Position numbers and translations under genes: made by a program. Shown one piece after another: positions 50,271 to 57,886 of a stretch of DNA of 57,886 nucleotides. The first letter of the stretch is position 1, and each line of letters opens with the position of its first letter. The stretch comes from Pseudomonadales bacterium (GTDB lineage: Bacteria; Pseudomonadota; Gammaproteobacteria; Pseudomonadales; Azotimanducaceae). Location of the stretch: NCBI GenBank assembly GCA_022825925.1, contig JAJDVW010000154.1:1-57886 (forward strand). The letters are read 5' to 3'. A model generated the notes under the pieces. That model was not told the origin of the DNA and did not search any database. It saw only the letters and a list, made by a program, of their open reading frames with translations.

Positions 50271-51881
50271 ATGGCCAACGGGTCACGGGGCGAGGGGGCG
50301 AGCCCCGTCCCGCCGGGAATCGAGGCGACTCCCGGCATCCTGGCGATGTACGAGCGGCACGGTGCGAGCTACCCGTACTGGGTCACCGGTGTCGGCGTCC
50401 TGGGATCCTTCGCGACGCTCCTGACCGCGACGATCATCAACGTCGCGATTCCCGACATCATGGGCGCCCTCGGCCTGACCATCGACCAGGCCCAGAATCT
50501 GGTGAGCGCCCACCTGGCGGCGGGTACCGTCACGATGCTCATGACGGCGTGGGCGATCCGGGCCTTCGGGATCGTCGCCACGTTCCTCTTCAACATGGTG
50601 CTCTTCGCCGTTTCTTCCGTCGCCGGGGGTCTCGCGAACACGGGGGAGATCCTGTTCCTGGCCAGGCTCGTGCAGGGCGCCGTGTCGGGGATCATCATGC
50701 CGCTGACGATGGTCATGATCGCGCAGGTGTTCCCGGTGGACCGGCGCGGCATGGCCATGGGCTGGATGGCCGTCGGGACGGTGCTCGCCCCGGCCCTCGG
50801 CCCCACGCTCGGCGGCTACCTCGTGGACAACCTGTCGTGGCGGTGGGTGTTCTTCATGGCCGTTCCGTTCGCCGTGGTCAGCATGCCCCTCGCCCTCATC
50901 TTCTTCCCCACCCGCGAGGAACGGGGGCCGCGGCCCTCGTTCGACTGGGTCGGCGTGTTCCTGTGCGGCGTCTTCCTCCTCTCGATGCTGACTGCGCTGA
51001 CGGAGGCCCAGAGCGAGGGCTGGTACGACGACCGCGTGACGATCGCACTGGCGGGGACGGTCATCAGCTTCGTCGCGTGGATCGCGTGGGAGGCGCGCGT
51101 CGACGAGCCGATCCTCGACCTGCGCCTGTTCCGCAACACGCGCTTCCTGGGCGCCGCGATCGTGACCTTCACGGTGGGCGCGGCGCTGTACGGGTCCACC
51201 TACATCTTCCCGCTCTTCCTGCAGTCGATCTCCGGCCTCATCCCCACCGAATCCGGGCTGCTGATGGCCCCCGCCGGGCTCGTGATGGCGGCGCTCTTCC
51301 CGCTGTCCGGCTACCTGTCGGACCGCTTCTCCGTGCGCGTGTTGCTCACGATCGGCCTGGTCATCACCGCCTGGTCCTGCTGGCTGATGCGCGGCGTGGA
51401 CGCCTTCACGCCGGTGTGGGACATGGTGATCTGGTACGCGATCAGCCGCGCCGGACTCGCGCTCATCTTCCCCGGGCTGAACGCGGCCCCCGTGAACGCG
51501 CTGCCCCTGGAACTGATCCCGCACGGCGCCGGCATGATCAACTTCGTGCGCCAGTTCGGCGGCGCGCTCGGCGTCAACCTCCTGTCGTTCGCCCTCATCG
51601 AGCAGACCGCCCAGCACCAGGGCCGCGCGCTCGCCACGCAGACCTGGGACAACAGCGGCATGGGGGAACTGATCCGGCTCGTGCAGGAGGAGTTCACCTA
51701 CCTCGGCTTCCTCGGTTACCAGGGCTTCGAGATGAGCTTCGGCTACGTCGTGGCGATCGTGTCGAACCAGGGCAGCATGCTCGGCTACCGGGACGCGTTC
51801 GTGTACGTCGGGGTCATCCTGCTGGTCTCGGTGCTGCCGGTGTGGATGATGGGGGAGAGCCGGTCGCTGGGGCGGCGATGA
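50271..51881 (+). CDS. EmrB/QacA-type multidrug exporter (MFS, DHA2, 14 helices)
   Basis: A 536-residue inner-membrane antiporter. LLTATIINVAIPDIMGALGL is the DHA2 start, and APALGPTLGGYLVDNLSWRW is the antiporter motif C region of the family. Length and helix number fit DHA2 (14 helices). It begins 5 bases after the adaptor gene, and the two form an EmrAB-type system that needs a TolC-like outer channel, which is not encoded here. Confidence 0.88.
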   Translation: MANGSRGEGASPVPPGIEATPGILAMYERHGASYPYWVTGVGVLGSFATLLTATIINVAIPDIMGALGLTIDQAQNLVSAHLAAGTVTMLMTAWAIRAFGIVATFLFNMVLFAVSSVAGGLANTGEILFLARLVQGAVSGIIMPLTMVMIAQVFPVDRRGMAMGWMAVGTVLAPALGPTLGGYLVDNLSWRWVFFMAVPFAVVSMPLALIFFPTREERGPRPSFDWVGVFLCGVFLLSMLTALTEAQSEGWYDDRVTIALAGTVISFVAWIAWEARVDEPILDLRLFRNTRFLGAAIVTFTVGAALYGSTYIFPLFLQSISGLIPTESGLLMAPAGLVMAALFPLSGYLSDRFSVRVLLTIGLVITAWSCWLMRGVDAFTPVWDMVIWYAISRAGLALIFPGLNAAPVNALPLELIPHGAGMINFVRQFGGALGVNLLSFALIEQTAQHQGRALATQTWDNSGMGELIRLVQEEFTYLGFLGYQGFEMSFGYVVAIVSNQGSMLGYRDAFVYVGVILLVSVLPVWMMGESRSLGRR

Positions 51882-51983
51882 TCGCAGCGCGGCGTTTGCC
51901 ACCGCGGCTGCGTCTAGGGGACTGTATGGCGTCCTGCGACGGTCTGCGCTCGTCGTCACACCTCCATATGACTGGCTCCGTTG

Positions 51984-52012
51984 TTGCAAGCCCCCGAGAC
52001 GTGTCGTAAAGT
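51984..52012 (+). promoter_or_regulatory. Promoter of the right-edge four-gene operon
   Basis: TTGCAA (51984-51989), a 17-nt spacer and TAAAGT (52007-52012) form a good sigma70-type promoter. Transcription would start near 52019, shortly before the first gene. No clear operator is visible around it. Confidence 0.5.
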
Positions 52013-52050
52013 CGCTCATATGATCGGTGACGCGAGCTTCGACGGGGCGG

Positions 52051-52419
52051 ATGGACTGCGGCTGGAATCCCACCTCGACGTCATTCGGCACCAGTTGGCG
52101 GTTCTCGCACGCCGGCCAACGGCGCGCGTTTACCGAGTTCAGTCGGAGTCGACCGACGGACTGGCGGCCGGGGCAGGTGCGCAATCCCCAAGATTTGCTG
52201 GTGGGATACTTCACCGAATCGGCGGCTTGGGAGTTGATCGCGGAAAGGTTGGAAGCGGGACAGGACTTAGAGGTCGTTTCGCTGAACCGGCCGCCAGGGA
52301 AGAAGGCGTACGTGATGCTCATTGATTTGGAGGAGGCGTCGCCGCCGCTCTACGTGAAGCTCGAACTAGGGGCGGGCAAGATTTATGGCCGCAGCTTCCA
52401 TTATTCGACGCATACATAG
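52051..52419 (+). CDS. Putative toxin-like protein encoded before a zinc-finger/HTH antitoxin
   Basis: A 122-residue protein (ATG 52051; a GTG at 52027 would add 8 residues). The region FSRSRPTDWRPGQVRNP, then TESAAWELIAERLEAG and KKAYVMLIDL, and the end LYVKLELGAGKIYGRSFHYS look like small RNase-type toxins of the MqsR/RelE superfamily, whose partner genes encode YgiT-type zinc-finger antitoxins as here. The ribosome site is weak. The assignment rests mostly on the neighbour, since the match is only by eye. It is the first gene of a four-gene same-strand block, 16 bases before the antitoxin gene. Confidence 0.5.
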   Translation: MDCGWNPTSTSFGTSWRFSHAGQRRAFTEFSRSRPTDWRPGQVRNPQDLLVGYFTESAAWELIAERLEAGQDLEVVSLNRPPGKKAYVMLIDLEEASPPLYVKLELGAGKIYGRSFHYSTHT

Positions 52420-52435
52420 CTTGGTGAGGAGAGAG

Positions 52436-53002
52436 ATGGACAGACGGAACATGCAGGAGGACGCTAGCGTGGCTGCGATGCCGACCTGCCCGGAGTGCGG
52501 TGGCGCTGTAGAGACGATCAAGCACGACGACGTGTTTCGGTTTGGCGACGGGGACTCGGCGGTGGATCTCCCTGTAACGCTCCCGGTGCGGCGTTGCTCT
52601 GCATGCGACGTCGAGTTTCTTGATCGCGAGGCGGAGCGGATCAAGCACGAGGCGCTTTGCGGGCACCATGGTGTGCTGACGCCATGGCAGGTCCGCGAGA
52701 TCCGCGAGCGGTACGGGCTGAGCCGTGCGGCGTTTGCGAGGCTGACAGGACTTGGCGAGGCCACGCTGGCTCGCTGGGAATCCGGTGCTTTGATGCAGAC
52801 GGTCGGGAACGACCGCTATCTGCGGATGCTATCGGCTCCCGGCGGGATCGAAAGTTTGAAGGCTGTTGTTCGTTTAGCCCAGAGCGAGCAAATGCGCTCC
52901 AAGTCCGGCCAGGTTTCGGGAAGGCGATTTCGGTGCCTGGAACCCACCGACCAGACGCGGGACGAAGGACGTGATTTTCGTCTGTACGGGGAAGCGGCCT
53001 GA
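52436..53002 (+). CDS. MqsA/YgiT-type zinc-finger and helix-turn-helix antitoxin
   Basis: A 188-residue DNA-binding protein. Two CxxC pairs (C18/C21 in CPECGG and C54/C57 in CSACDVEF) form the YgiT-type zinc domain; the helix-turn-helix follows (VLTPWQVREIRERYGLSRAA; TGLGEATLARWESG; about 83-125), as in MqsA. The C-terminal tail (about 140-188) is longer than usual and charged. GAGGAGAG precedes the ATG at 52436; an earlier ATG (52385) would overlap the previous gene. It should bind its own promoter and neutralise the upstream protein. The next gene starts only 2 bases after its stop. Confidence 0.78.
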   Translation: MDRRNMQEDASVAAMPTCPECGGAVETIKHDDVFRFGDGDSAVDLPVTLPVRRCSACDVEFLDREAERIKHEALCGHHGVLTPWQVREIRERYGLSRAAFARLTGLGEATLARWESGALMQTVGNDRYLRMLSAPGGIESLKAVVRLAQSEQMRSKSGQVSGRRFRCLEPTDQTRDEGRDFRLYGEAA

Positions 53003-53004
53003 CC

Positions 53005-54828
53005 GTGTACGTCAACACGTTTTACTCCTTCAAGGGCGGTGTCGGGCGCACCATGGCCCTTGCCAACGTTGCCGTCCATCTGGCGCGGCGCGGTCGACGC
53101 GTTTTGGTCGTTGACTTCGATCTGGAAGCGCCCGGGCTGGACACGTTCCCTGCCCTCCGGCCAAAAGGACAAGTTCCCGGATTGGTCGACTACGTCCGAG
53201 AGTATCTGACCACGGACCAAGCGCCGGATGTGCGCGACTATGTGAAGGAGTCCCAAGCCGTCGACAACGTGCTGGTGATGTCCTCTGGAGCAATGGAGCG
53301 CGAGTATGCCGCAAGCTTCGGTGGCATCGACTGGGGTTCGCTATACGAGCAGCGCGAAGGATACCTGTTCTTCGAGGACCTCAAGGCGCAGTGGCGGGCG
53401 GCGTTCTCGCCTGACTATGTGCTGGTCGATTCACGGACCGGATTCAGCGACACTGGCGGCATTTGCACCCGACAGCTTCCCGATGCTGTGACCGTGCTCT
53501 TCTTCCCCAACGAGCAGAACCTTCGGGGCCTGGTCAAGGTCGTGGGAGACATCCGATTGGAAGAGAAGACGTCACGCAAGAAGAAGATCGAATTGCATTT
53601 CGTCATGTCAAACGTGCCTGATCTGGACGACGAGGACGACATCTTGACGGCCATGAAGGAGCGCTTTCAGGATGAGTTGGCTTTCGAGGACGAGCCCCTA
53701 GTTGTGCATCGTTACGACAGTCTGTCGCTTCTGAACCAGACGCTGTTCTCCTTGGATCGACCGCGGAGCCGCTTGGCCCGCGAGTACTCACAGGTGGCCG
53801 ACCGGACTGTCCGAGGCAACTTGGCGGATCCGGATGGCGCGCTGGAGTTCATTGATATCCGGCGCAGACGACTTGAACGGATGGAGGATGGTCCACTTGA
53901 GTCGCGCACTGAGCTAGACAACTTCATGCGGCAGCTTGAGAGATTACACCCGGAGAACGGCGAGGTGCTGTTCGAGCTAGGTCGGTTGGCTAGACGCCGC
54001 GAACAACAGGATGCGGAGTCGCTGCTTACGAATGCAATGGCCGCAGGCTATCGTCGGCCGGAAGCGTATCTTGAGCGAGCCACGGCCCGCGCTGCGGCCG
54101 GTGATGACGGAGGAGCTAGCCAGGACGCGTTGACCGCGCTCGCATCTGACGAGTTGCCGGGTCATATTGTCATGCGTGCGATTCGTTTGTTGTCGGCTGA
54201 GGCACGGGAGGCCATTGACGCCGCACCCGCGATCATGGCGCTGGATTTTGACGAACAGCTTTATCTGGCCGATAGACTAAGGGGCATTGGAGAGAGTCAG
54301 GTCAGCGAGGCAATCATGCGTCGCCTCGTGGAAGACGATGGTCGGCCCTTCGAGGAGCGCTTGGAAGTGGCGGGCGACGTTTCCTTGAGTTATATCGGGT
54401 TGGGCAGATTTCGTGATGCAATGGACATGCTTGCGCTTGGGCAGCGTGGAGTGGACCAGATGAACATCCGGGACGCTTTCAACTATGGCATGGCGCTTTG
54501 GGGCGAATCGGGTGAAGTGGACAAGAGCTCGTTCGAGCGCGTCGTGTCCTTGGACGCGATGGGCAGCGCGGGGCTCGCGGATGCGAATTACCTTCAGTGT
54601 TTGGCGATGGCGAATTGGGCTGTGGGCCATCGGGACGCCGCGGCCGACTACGCGGCGCGAGCATGTGAAGCGGCGTTGGACGAAAGAGAGATCTTCAGTT
54701 GTTGGCGCTATCGGAACGTGCCCCAGGAGGACTTCGTGGCGGACACGGAACGAATCAAGGCGCTGATCGGCGGCGACCAAACGCAAGAGCCGGAGTTCCT
54801 CGTACGTGCGAAATCAGGGATCCGTTGA
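53005..54828 (+). CDS. KGGVGRT-type ParA/MinD-like ATPase with helical repeat tail
   Basis: A 607-residue protein. The N-terminal 290 residues are a ParA/MinD-like P-loop domain: FYSFKGGVGRTMALANVAVH with the signature lysine K10, switch aspartates in VLVVDFDLEAPGLD (D37, D39), and YVLVDSRTGFSDTGG. The canonical Walker A lysine is replaced by arginine (R15), as in a subgroup of such ATPases. The C-terminal half (about 290-600) has repeating helical pairs that look like TPR units, suggesting protein-protein contact. GTG is the start, after GGGGAAG. It is located between the antitoxin and the large NTPase and may be the regulatory hub. Role unknown. Confidence 0.72.
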   Translation: MYVNTFYSFKGGVGRTMALANVAVHLARRGRRVLVVDFDLEAPGLDTFPALRPKGQVPGLVDYVREYLTTDQAPDVRDYVKESQAVDNVLVMSSGAMEREYAASFGGIDWGSLYEQREGYLFFEDLKAQWRAAFSPDYVLVDSRTGFSDTGGICTRQLPDAVTVLFFPNEQNLRGLVKVVGDIRLEEKTSRKKKIELHFVMSNVPDLDDEDDILTAMKERFQDELAFEDEPLVVHRYDSLSLLNQTLFSLDRPRSRLAREYSQVADRTVRGNLADPDGALEFIDIRRRRLERMEDGPLESRTELDNFMRQLERLHPENGEVLFELGRLARRREQQDAESLLTNAMAAGYRRPEAYLERATARAAAGDDGGASQDALTALASDELPGHIVMRAIRLLSAEAREAIDAAPAIMALDFDEQLYLADRLRGIGESQVSEAIMRRLVEDDGRPFEERLEVAGDVSLSYIGLGRFRDAMDMLALGQRGVDQMNIRDAFNYGMALWGESGEVDKSSFERVVSLDAMGSAGLADANYLQCLAMANWAVGHRDAAADYAARACEAALDEREIFSCWRYRNVPQEDFVADTERIKALIGGDQTQEPEFLVRAKSGIR

Positions 54829-54870
54829 TCGAGCTAGTTGGCAGATGGACCAATCTGGAGTGTCGATGGC

Positions 54871-57795
54871 ATGGCCAAGCGATTGATGGCGGTTGCCGGC
54901 TCGCTTCCGTCTGCGGCTGCGGTTACCCATCTGGCCAGCGCGGCTCTTGATCCCCACCATCGCGCGATCTTGGACGGATTGAACGGTCGGCTCGACCCCG
55001 AGGTCTTCGAGCAATGCGCCGTGGAGTTGGTCCAGGCTGTTTTCCCGGGGGTCGTTCCGATACGCGGCGGCCGGGACGATGGCTTCGACGGCGCGGTCGC
55101 AGACGGGAGTTCGCAAGAGCCTTCCCCGCTGGTCGTGACCACTGGCGCAGAACTCGTCGGGAACTTGAAGAAGAACCTGGACTCGGCCCAACGTAAGGGT
55201 TGGAACCCGCGGCGGGCGACGTTCGCCACGTCGCGACGCATCACGCCTGCGACGCGGCGCGAGCTCTTTGATGCGGCCCGGGGAAGAGAAGTCATCCTTA
55301 TCCAAACCTTTGACCGGGACTGGTTCGCGAGCCGGCTCTATCACGAGCCTCAGTGGTGCAAGCGGCTCCTTGGCGTCACGGGTAGACCGCACGCCTTGAG
55401 CGTGTTTCCTGTGCAGCGCCGACCCGTGCTTGGTGACGATGTGCTCGGTCGAGAGCGGGAAAAGCAGTGGCTTCTGGAGCAGCGCGGAGACTGTGTGCTC
55501 GTGGGGGAACCGGGATCGGGCAAGACGTTCCTTCTCAGAGCACTGGCCCTGGAAGGGAGGGCGTTGTTCCTTGTTGACGAAAACCGAGAACAAATCGCGA
55601 ACGACCTGCGCAGCCTGAAGCCGGAGGCCGTGATCGTGGACGATGCGCATGTTCACGAGAACGCCATAGAGACACTCACCCAGCTTCGACAGGAAGTACG
55701 GGCTGACTTTCGGATCATCGCGACCTGCTGGCCCGGCGAAACAGGAAGGACAGCGTCCATGCTGCAGGTTGGGCGTTCCAGCGTGCTCACGCTGGACCTG
55801 ATCGACGCCGATACGATGATCGAGATCATCAAGTCTGCGGGGATACGAGGCCCCAACGAGCTGCTGTACGTTATCCGAAGCCAAGCTGGAGGCCGCCCTG
55901 GATTGGCGATAACGTTGGCCCATCTTTGCCTCGTCGGCGACATTCGCGCGGCGACGAGCGGCGAAGGCCTGGTCGACACGATCGCTCCTGACCTCGACCG
56001 AGTGCTGGAGATGGACTCGATGAGGCTGCTAGCGCCGTTCGCGCTCGGCGGAGACGCGGGGGCGCGGCAAGAGGACATCGCCCGGCAACTCGATGTGCCC
56101 CTCTTCGAAGTCAGCAGGGCCCTGGCGACGCTCGGCGCGGCAGGAGTCGTGAGGGACAGCGGTGGTGCCATCACGGTCGAGCCTGCACCCATGCGGTGGG
56201 TGTTGGTGCGGCGCGTCTTCTTCGACGGACCGGGGTCTCTGCCAGTTGACCGTTTTCTGACGGCAGTTCGAAGTCGGACGGATGCCCTGAAAACCTTGAT
56301 CGGTGCCCGTGCGAGGGGCGCCAACGTTCCCGACTTGGAGCGCTCGCTCGAGGAAGCAGGATCCGCACGTCTATGGGCAGCGTACGCATCCGTCGATCCT
56401 GACACGACGCGCTTCGCTCTTGCGAGGCACCCTGAGATCATCGAAGTCCTGGCCGAGCCCGCACTCGCCCATCTCCCGGAGAAGGTGATCCCGATGCTGC
56501 TTTCCCGAGTTCACGAGAACTGCTCTGTGGGCGCAGCCATGAAGTCAGGGCTGCGACCCCTCGAACAATGGATACGGTACGGAAGCTCCGCCGGGGTGCA
56601 GGGAGCGATTGAACGGCGGGAGACACTGTTACGGTGCGCGGAAGCTTGGTGGCGCCAGTCCCGGAACAGCGACGTTGTCGTTGGAGTGGCGTGTCTCGCG
56701 TTGAATCCCGACTTTATCTTCGTGACGCGGGACCCGGGTATTGGAACACACGTCACGATCTCGAAGGCAACGTTCTCAGCGGATGACATCAACCGGCTGG
56801 CCGCGTCGTGGCCTACTGTGATGGCGGTTGTGGGCGAAGCCACCGACGTCCCATGGACCAAACTGCTCGAACTGTTGACAGCCTGGCGTAATGCACGGCT
56901 GAGCGTAGAAGACCGTGCCCGGGACGCTGCGATCCAGTTCCTCTCTCGTGCGCTGCGTGACTTGGGGGTGGCTTCGCGGCAGCTTCCCGGCGTGCAGCAT
57001 CGTATCGCTGGAATCGCGAAGGGCGTCGATGTAGCCGTAGAGACGAGACTGGACTCAGATTTCGAGTGCCTGTTTCCGCAAGATCCGTACGATGCGGAGG
57101 ATGTGGATCAAGAAGTCGAACGTCTCGACGAGAACGCCCGACAGTTGGCGGAGCGTTGGAGGAGTCGTTCGGCGGATGATCTGGCCAACCTACTCGGGCG
57201 CCATGAGACGGAGGCGCGTCGAGCAGGGATCACCCATCCGAGGCTGACGCCAAGGTTCTGCTTGACGTTGGCCAAGGACTGCGTGGACCCGGCGGCCTTC
57301 GCGAAGACACTCATGCGGGCACGCCTTCCGGTGGACTTGGTGGAGTCGTTTCTCGGCGAGGCCTTGCGCAGCAGCGGTTCCGCATGGTCGATCGTGTCAC
57401 ACTGCCTCGACGACAGCCTTTATGTCGCCATGAGTGTGAAGCTCGCCGTTTGCGGTCGTGACGCACCTCTGGAAATGGTCCGCTCGGCGCTGGCCAAAGT
57501 GGATCAAGCTCCCCGCCTTCTCGAGCACTACTGTGTGACCGGAGAGGTCTCCCCGGCCGCGCTCTCTGAAGCTCTCCGGTTCCCTGATGCGTCCACGGCG
57601 GTTTCGGCAGCGATCGGGAACTGGAAGGCTTCGCGGCGTTCTCGTTCGGAAGTCCCGCTAGACGAGTCGTGGCGGCGCGCCTTTCTTCAATCGGCCGAGA
57701 TCGATGTGTCTCCGCTAGACGGCTATTGGACCGGCGAGATCCTAGCCCGGATCGCTCACCGAAGGAGTGGAAGAAGGCTGCCTCCTATGGCATAA
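54871..57795 (+). CDS. Large P-loop NTPase with N-terminal nuclease-like domain (STAND-like)
   Basis: A 974-residue protein. The first 150 residues resemble a restriction-endonuclease-like (Mrr-type) domain: VFEQCAVELVQAVFPGVVPI, GGRDDGFDGAVADG with D69/D70/D73, and LVVTTGAELVGNLKKNL; the usual (Q/E)xK lysine is not at its normal place. A P-loop NTPase follows: Walker A GEPGSGKT (212-219) and Walker B AVIVDDAH (D257/D258). The remaining 500 residues are helical with a winged-helix-like segment near 390-450 and no recognised repeats. This order (nuclease-like effector, NTPase, sensor tail) is typical for STAND-type immune proteins. ATG 54871 after GGAG is chosen; a TTG at 54838 is possible. 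A transposase seems to start 46 bases after the stop. Confidence 0.65.
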   Translation: MAKRLMAVAGSLPSAAAVTHLASAALDPHHRAILDGLNGRLDPEVFEQCAVELVQAVFPGVVPIRGGRDDGFDGAVADGSSQEPSPLVVTTGAELVGNLKKNLDSAQRKGWNPRRATFATSRRITPATRRELFDAARGREVILIQTFDRDWFASRLYHEPQWCKRLLGVTGRPHALSVFPVQRRPVLGDDVLGREREKQWLLEQRGDCVLVGEPGSGKTFLLRALALEGRALFLVDENREQIANDLRSLKPEAVIVDDAHVHENAIETLTQLRQEVRADFRIIATCWPGETGRTASMLQVGRSSVLTLDLIDADTMIEIIKSAGIRGPNELLYVIRSQAGGRPGLAITLAHLCLVGDIRAATSGEGLVDTIAPDLDRVLEMDSMRLLAPFALGGDAGARQEDIARQLDVPLFEVSRALATLGAAGVVRDSGGAITVEPAPMRWVLVRRVFFDGPGSLPVDRFLTAVRSRTDALKTLIGARARGANVPDLERSLEEAGSARLWAAYASVDPDTTRFALARHPEIIEVLAEPALAHLPEKVIPMLLSRVHENCSVGAAMKSGLRPLEQWIRYGSSAGVQGAIERRETLLRCAEAWWRQSRNSDVVVGVACLALNPDFIFVTRDPGIGTHVTISKATFSADDINRLAASWPTVMAVVGEATDVPWTKLLELLTAWRNARLSVEDRARDAAIQFLSRALRDLGVASRQLPGVQHRIAGIAKGVDVAVETRLDSDFECLFPQDPYDAEDVDQEVERLDENARQLAERWRSRSADDLANLLGRHETEARRAGITHPRLTPRFCLTLAKDCVDPAAFAKTLMRARLPVDLVESFLGEALRSSGSAWSIVSHCLDDSLYVAMSVKLAVCGRDAPLEMVRSALAKVDQAPRLLEHYCVTGEVSPAALSEALRFPDASTAVSAAIGNWKASRRSRSEVPLDESWRRAFLQSAEIDVSPLDGYWTGEILARIAHRRSGRRLPPMA

Positions 57796-57841
57796 GGGTT
57801 GTGAGATCAATCGTTTACGCCAGACGAAGAGGAAGCAGCCT
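57774..57841. repeat. Inverted repeat at the end of the STAND-like gene
   Basis: AAGGCTGCCTCCT (57774-57786) and AGGAAGCAGCCTT (57829-57841) are inverted copies with one mismatch, 42 bases apart. The left arm lies in the last codons of the NTPase gene and the right arm directly before the possible transposase start. It may be part of an insertion-sequence end. Confidence 0.4.
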
Positions 57842-57886
57842 TGGACGCACAGTGTAACGACACGCAGCTTGAGTTTCAGCCCTTCG
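57841..57886 (+). CDS. Start of an IS1380-like transposase (partial)
   Basis: After GAGGAAG, a TTG opens a frame that reads DAQCNDTQLEFQPF to the window edge. IS1380-family transposases begin with a short polar stretch followed by a phenylalanine-rich LEF-PF-like motif, which fits, but only 15 codons are seen. The frame is cut by the window end. If confirmed, an insertion sequence borders the four-gene block on its right side. Confidence 0.4.
   Translation, partial: MDAQCNDTQLEFQPF

Noticed and set aside
45865..50286. Minus-strand open frame that continues from the second binding protein upstream through the emrA region
   Set aside because: Only 45865-47403 has family similarity; the extension runs out of frame through another binding-protein gene and antisense to emrA.
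52020..52325. Alternative frame from ATG 52020 as the first gene of the right-edge operon
   Set aside because: Its later part becomes glycine/arginine-rich without pattern, while the other frame ends in a convincing GRSFHYS-type toxin-like C-terminus.
1..57886. CRISPR array or rRNA genes
   Set aside because: No regularly spaced repeats of 24-40 bases and no rRNA-like sequence were seen anywhere in the window.

Overview
This is a GC-rich (roughly two thirds G+C by eye), densely coded bacterial chromosome segment. Gene content suggests a proteobacterium, most likely a high-GC gammaproteobacterium: a mutY-yggX pair with ATGA overlap, a cysteine-free CnoX-like thioredoxin protein, 1-Cys peroxiredoxin, GloA, PurT, SodC, and many Shine-Dalgarno starts mixed with a few apparently leaderless ones. 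This assignment is inference; there is no rRNA or other strong marker in the window.

Left part (1-19000): the tail of an unknown gene, a lytic transglycosylase, and a convergent gene that must be read through an in-frame UGA. That gene is a GrdB-family selenoprotein with a SECIS-like hairpin directly after the UGA. Then follow a Phd/VapC toxin-antitoxin pair with a clear operator, a NIPSNAP protein, two tandem 532-residue MFS transporters, small membrane proteins, a ThDP-dependent enzyme broken by an internal deletion, an NADP-dependent oxidoreductase, a cluster of secreted proteins (two related ones plus a DUF6152 protein), an oxalate-CoA-ligase-like enzyme coupled to a ketopantoate-reductase-like enzyme, and a tandem universal stress protein. 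An orphan ParB-like gene between two AT-rich gaps lies beside tRNA-Ala(CGC).

Middle part (19000-40500): a GMC oxidoreductase with its small subunit, an RND efflux pump with its adaptor and an operator-like palindrome, GloA, a double-hotdog MaoC-type dehydratase, NUDIX hydrolase, gamma carbonic anhydrase and purT. Next is leuA, preceded by a leucine-rich leader peptide and mutually exclusive hairpins (an attenuator candidate). Then come sodC, a glutamine-synthetase-like ligase coupled to a class I glutamine amidotransferase, a gap with four DnaA-box-like sequences, and a minus-strand run of redox and repair genes (cnoX-like, peroxiredoxin, lipoprotein, alpha/beta hydrolase, yggX, mutY).

Right part (40500-57886): a seven-gene peptide-type ABC transporter operon that begins with three paralogous substrate-binding proteins, divergent from an EmrAB-type drug efflux pair. 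At the right edge is a four-gene, same-strand, closely spaced module: a toxin-like protein, a zinc-finger/HTH antitoxin, a KGGVGRT-type ATPase with a helical repeat tail, and a large P-loop NTPase with an N-terminal nuclease-like domain. It resembles a defence or conflict operon. The window ends in what looks like the first codons of an IS1380-like transposase.

The two most notable items are the Sec-encoding gene at 896-2050 and the right-edge four-gene operon.
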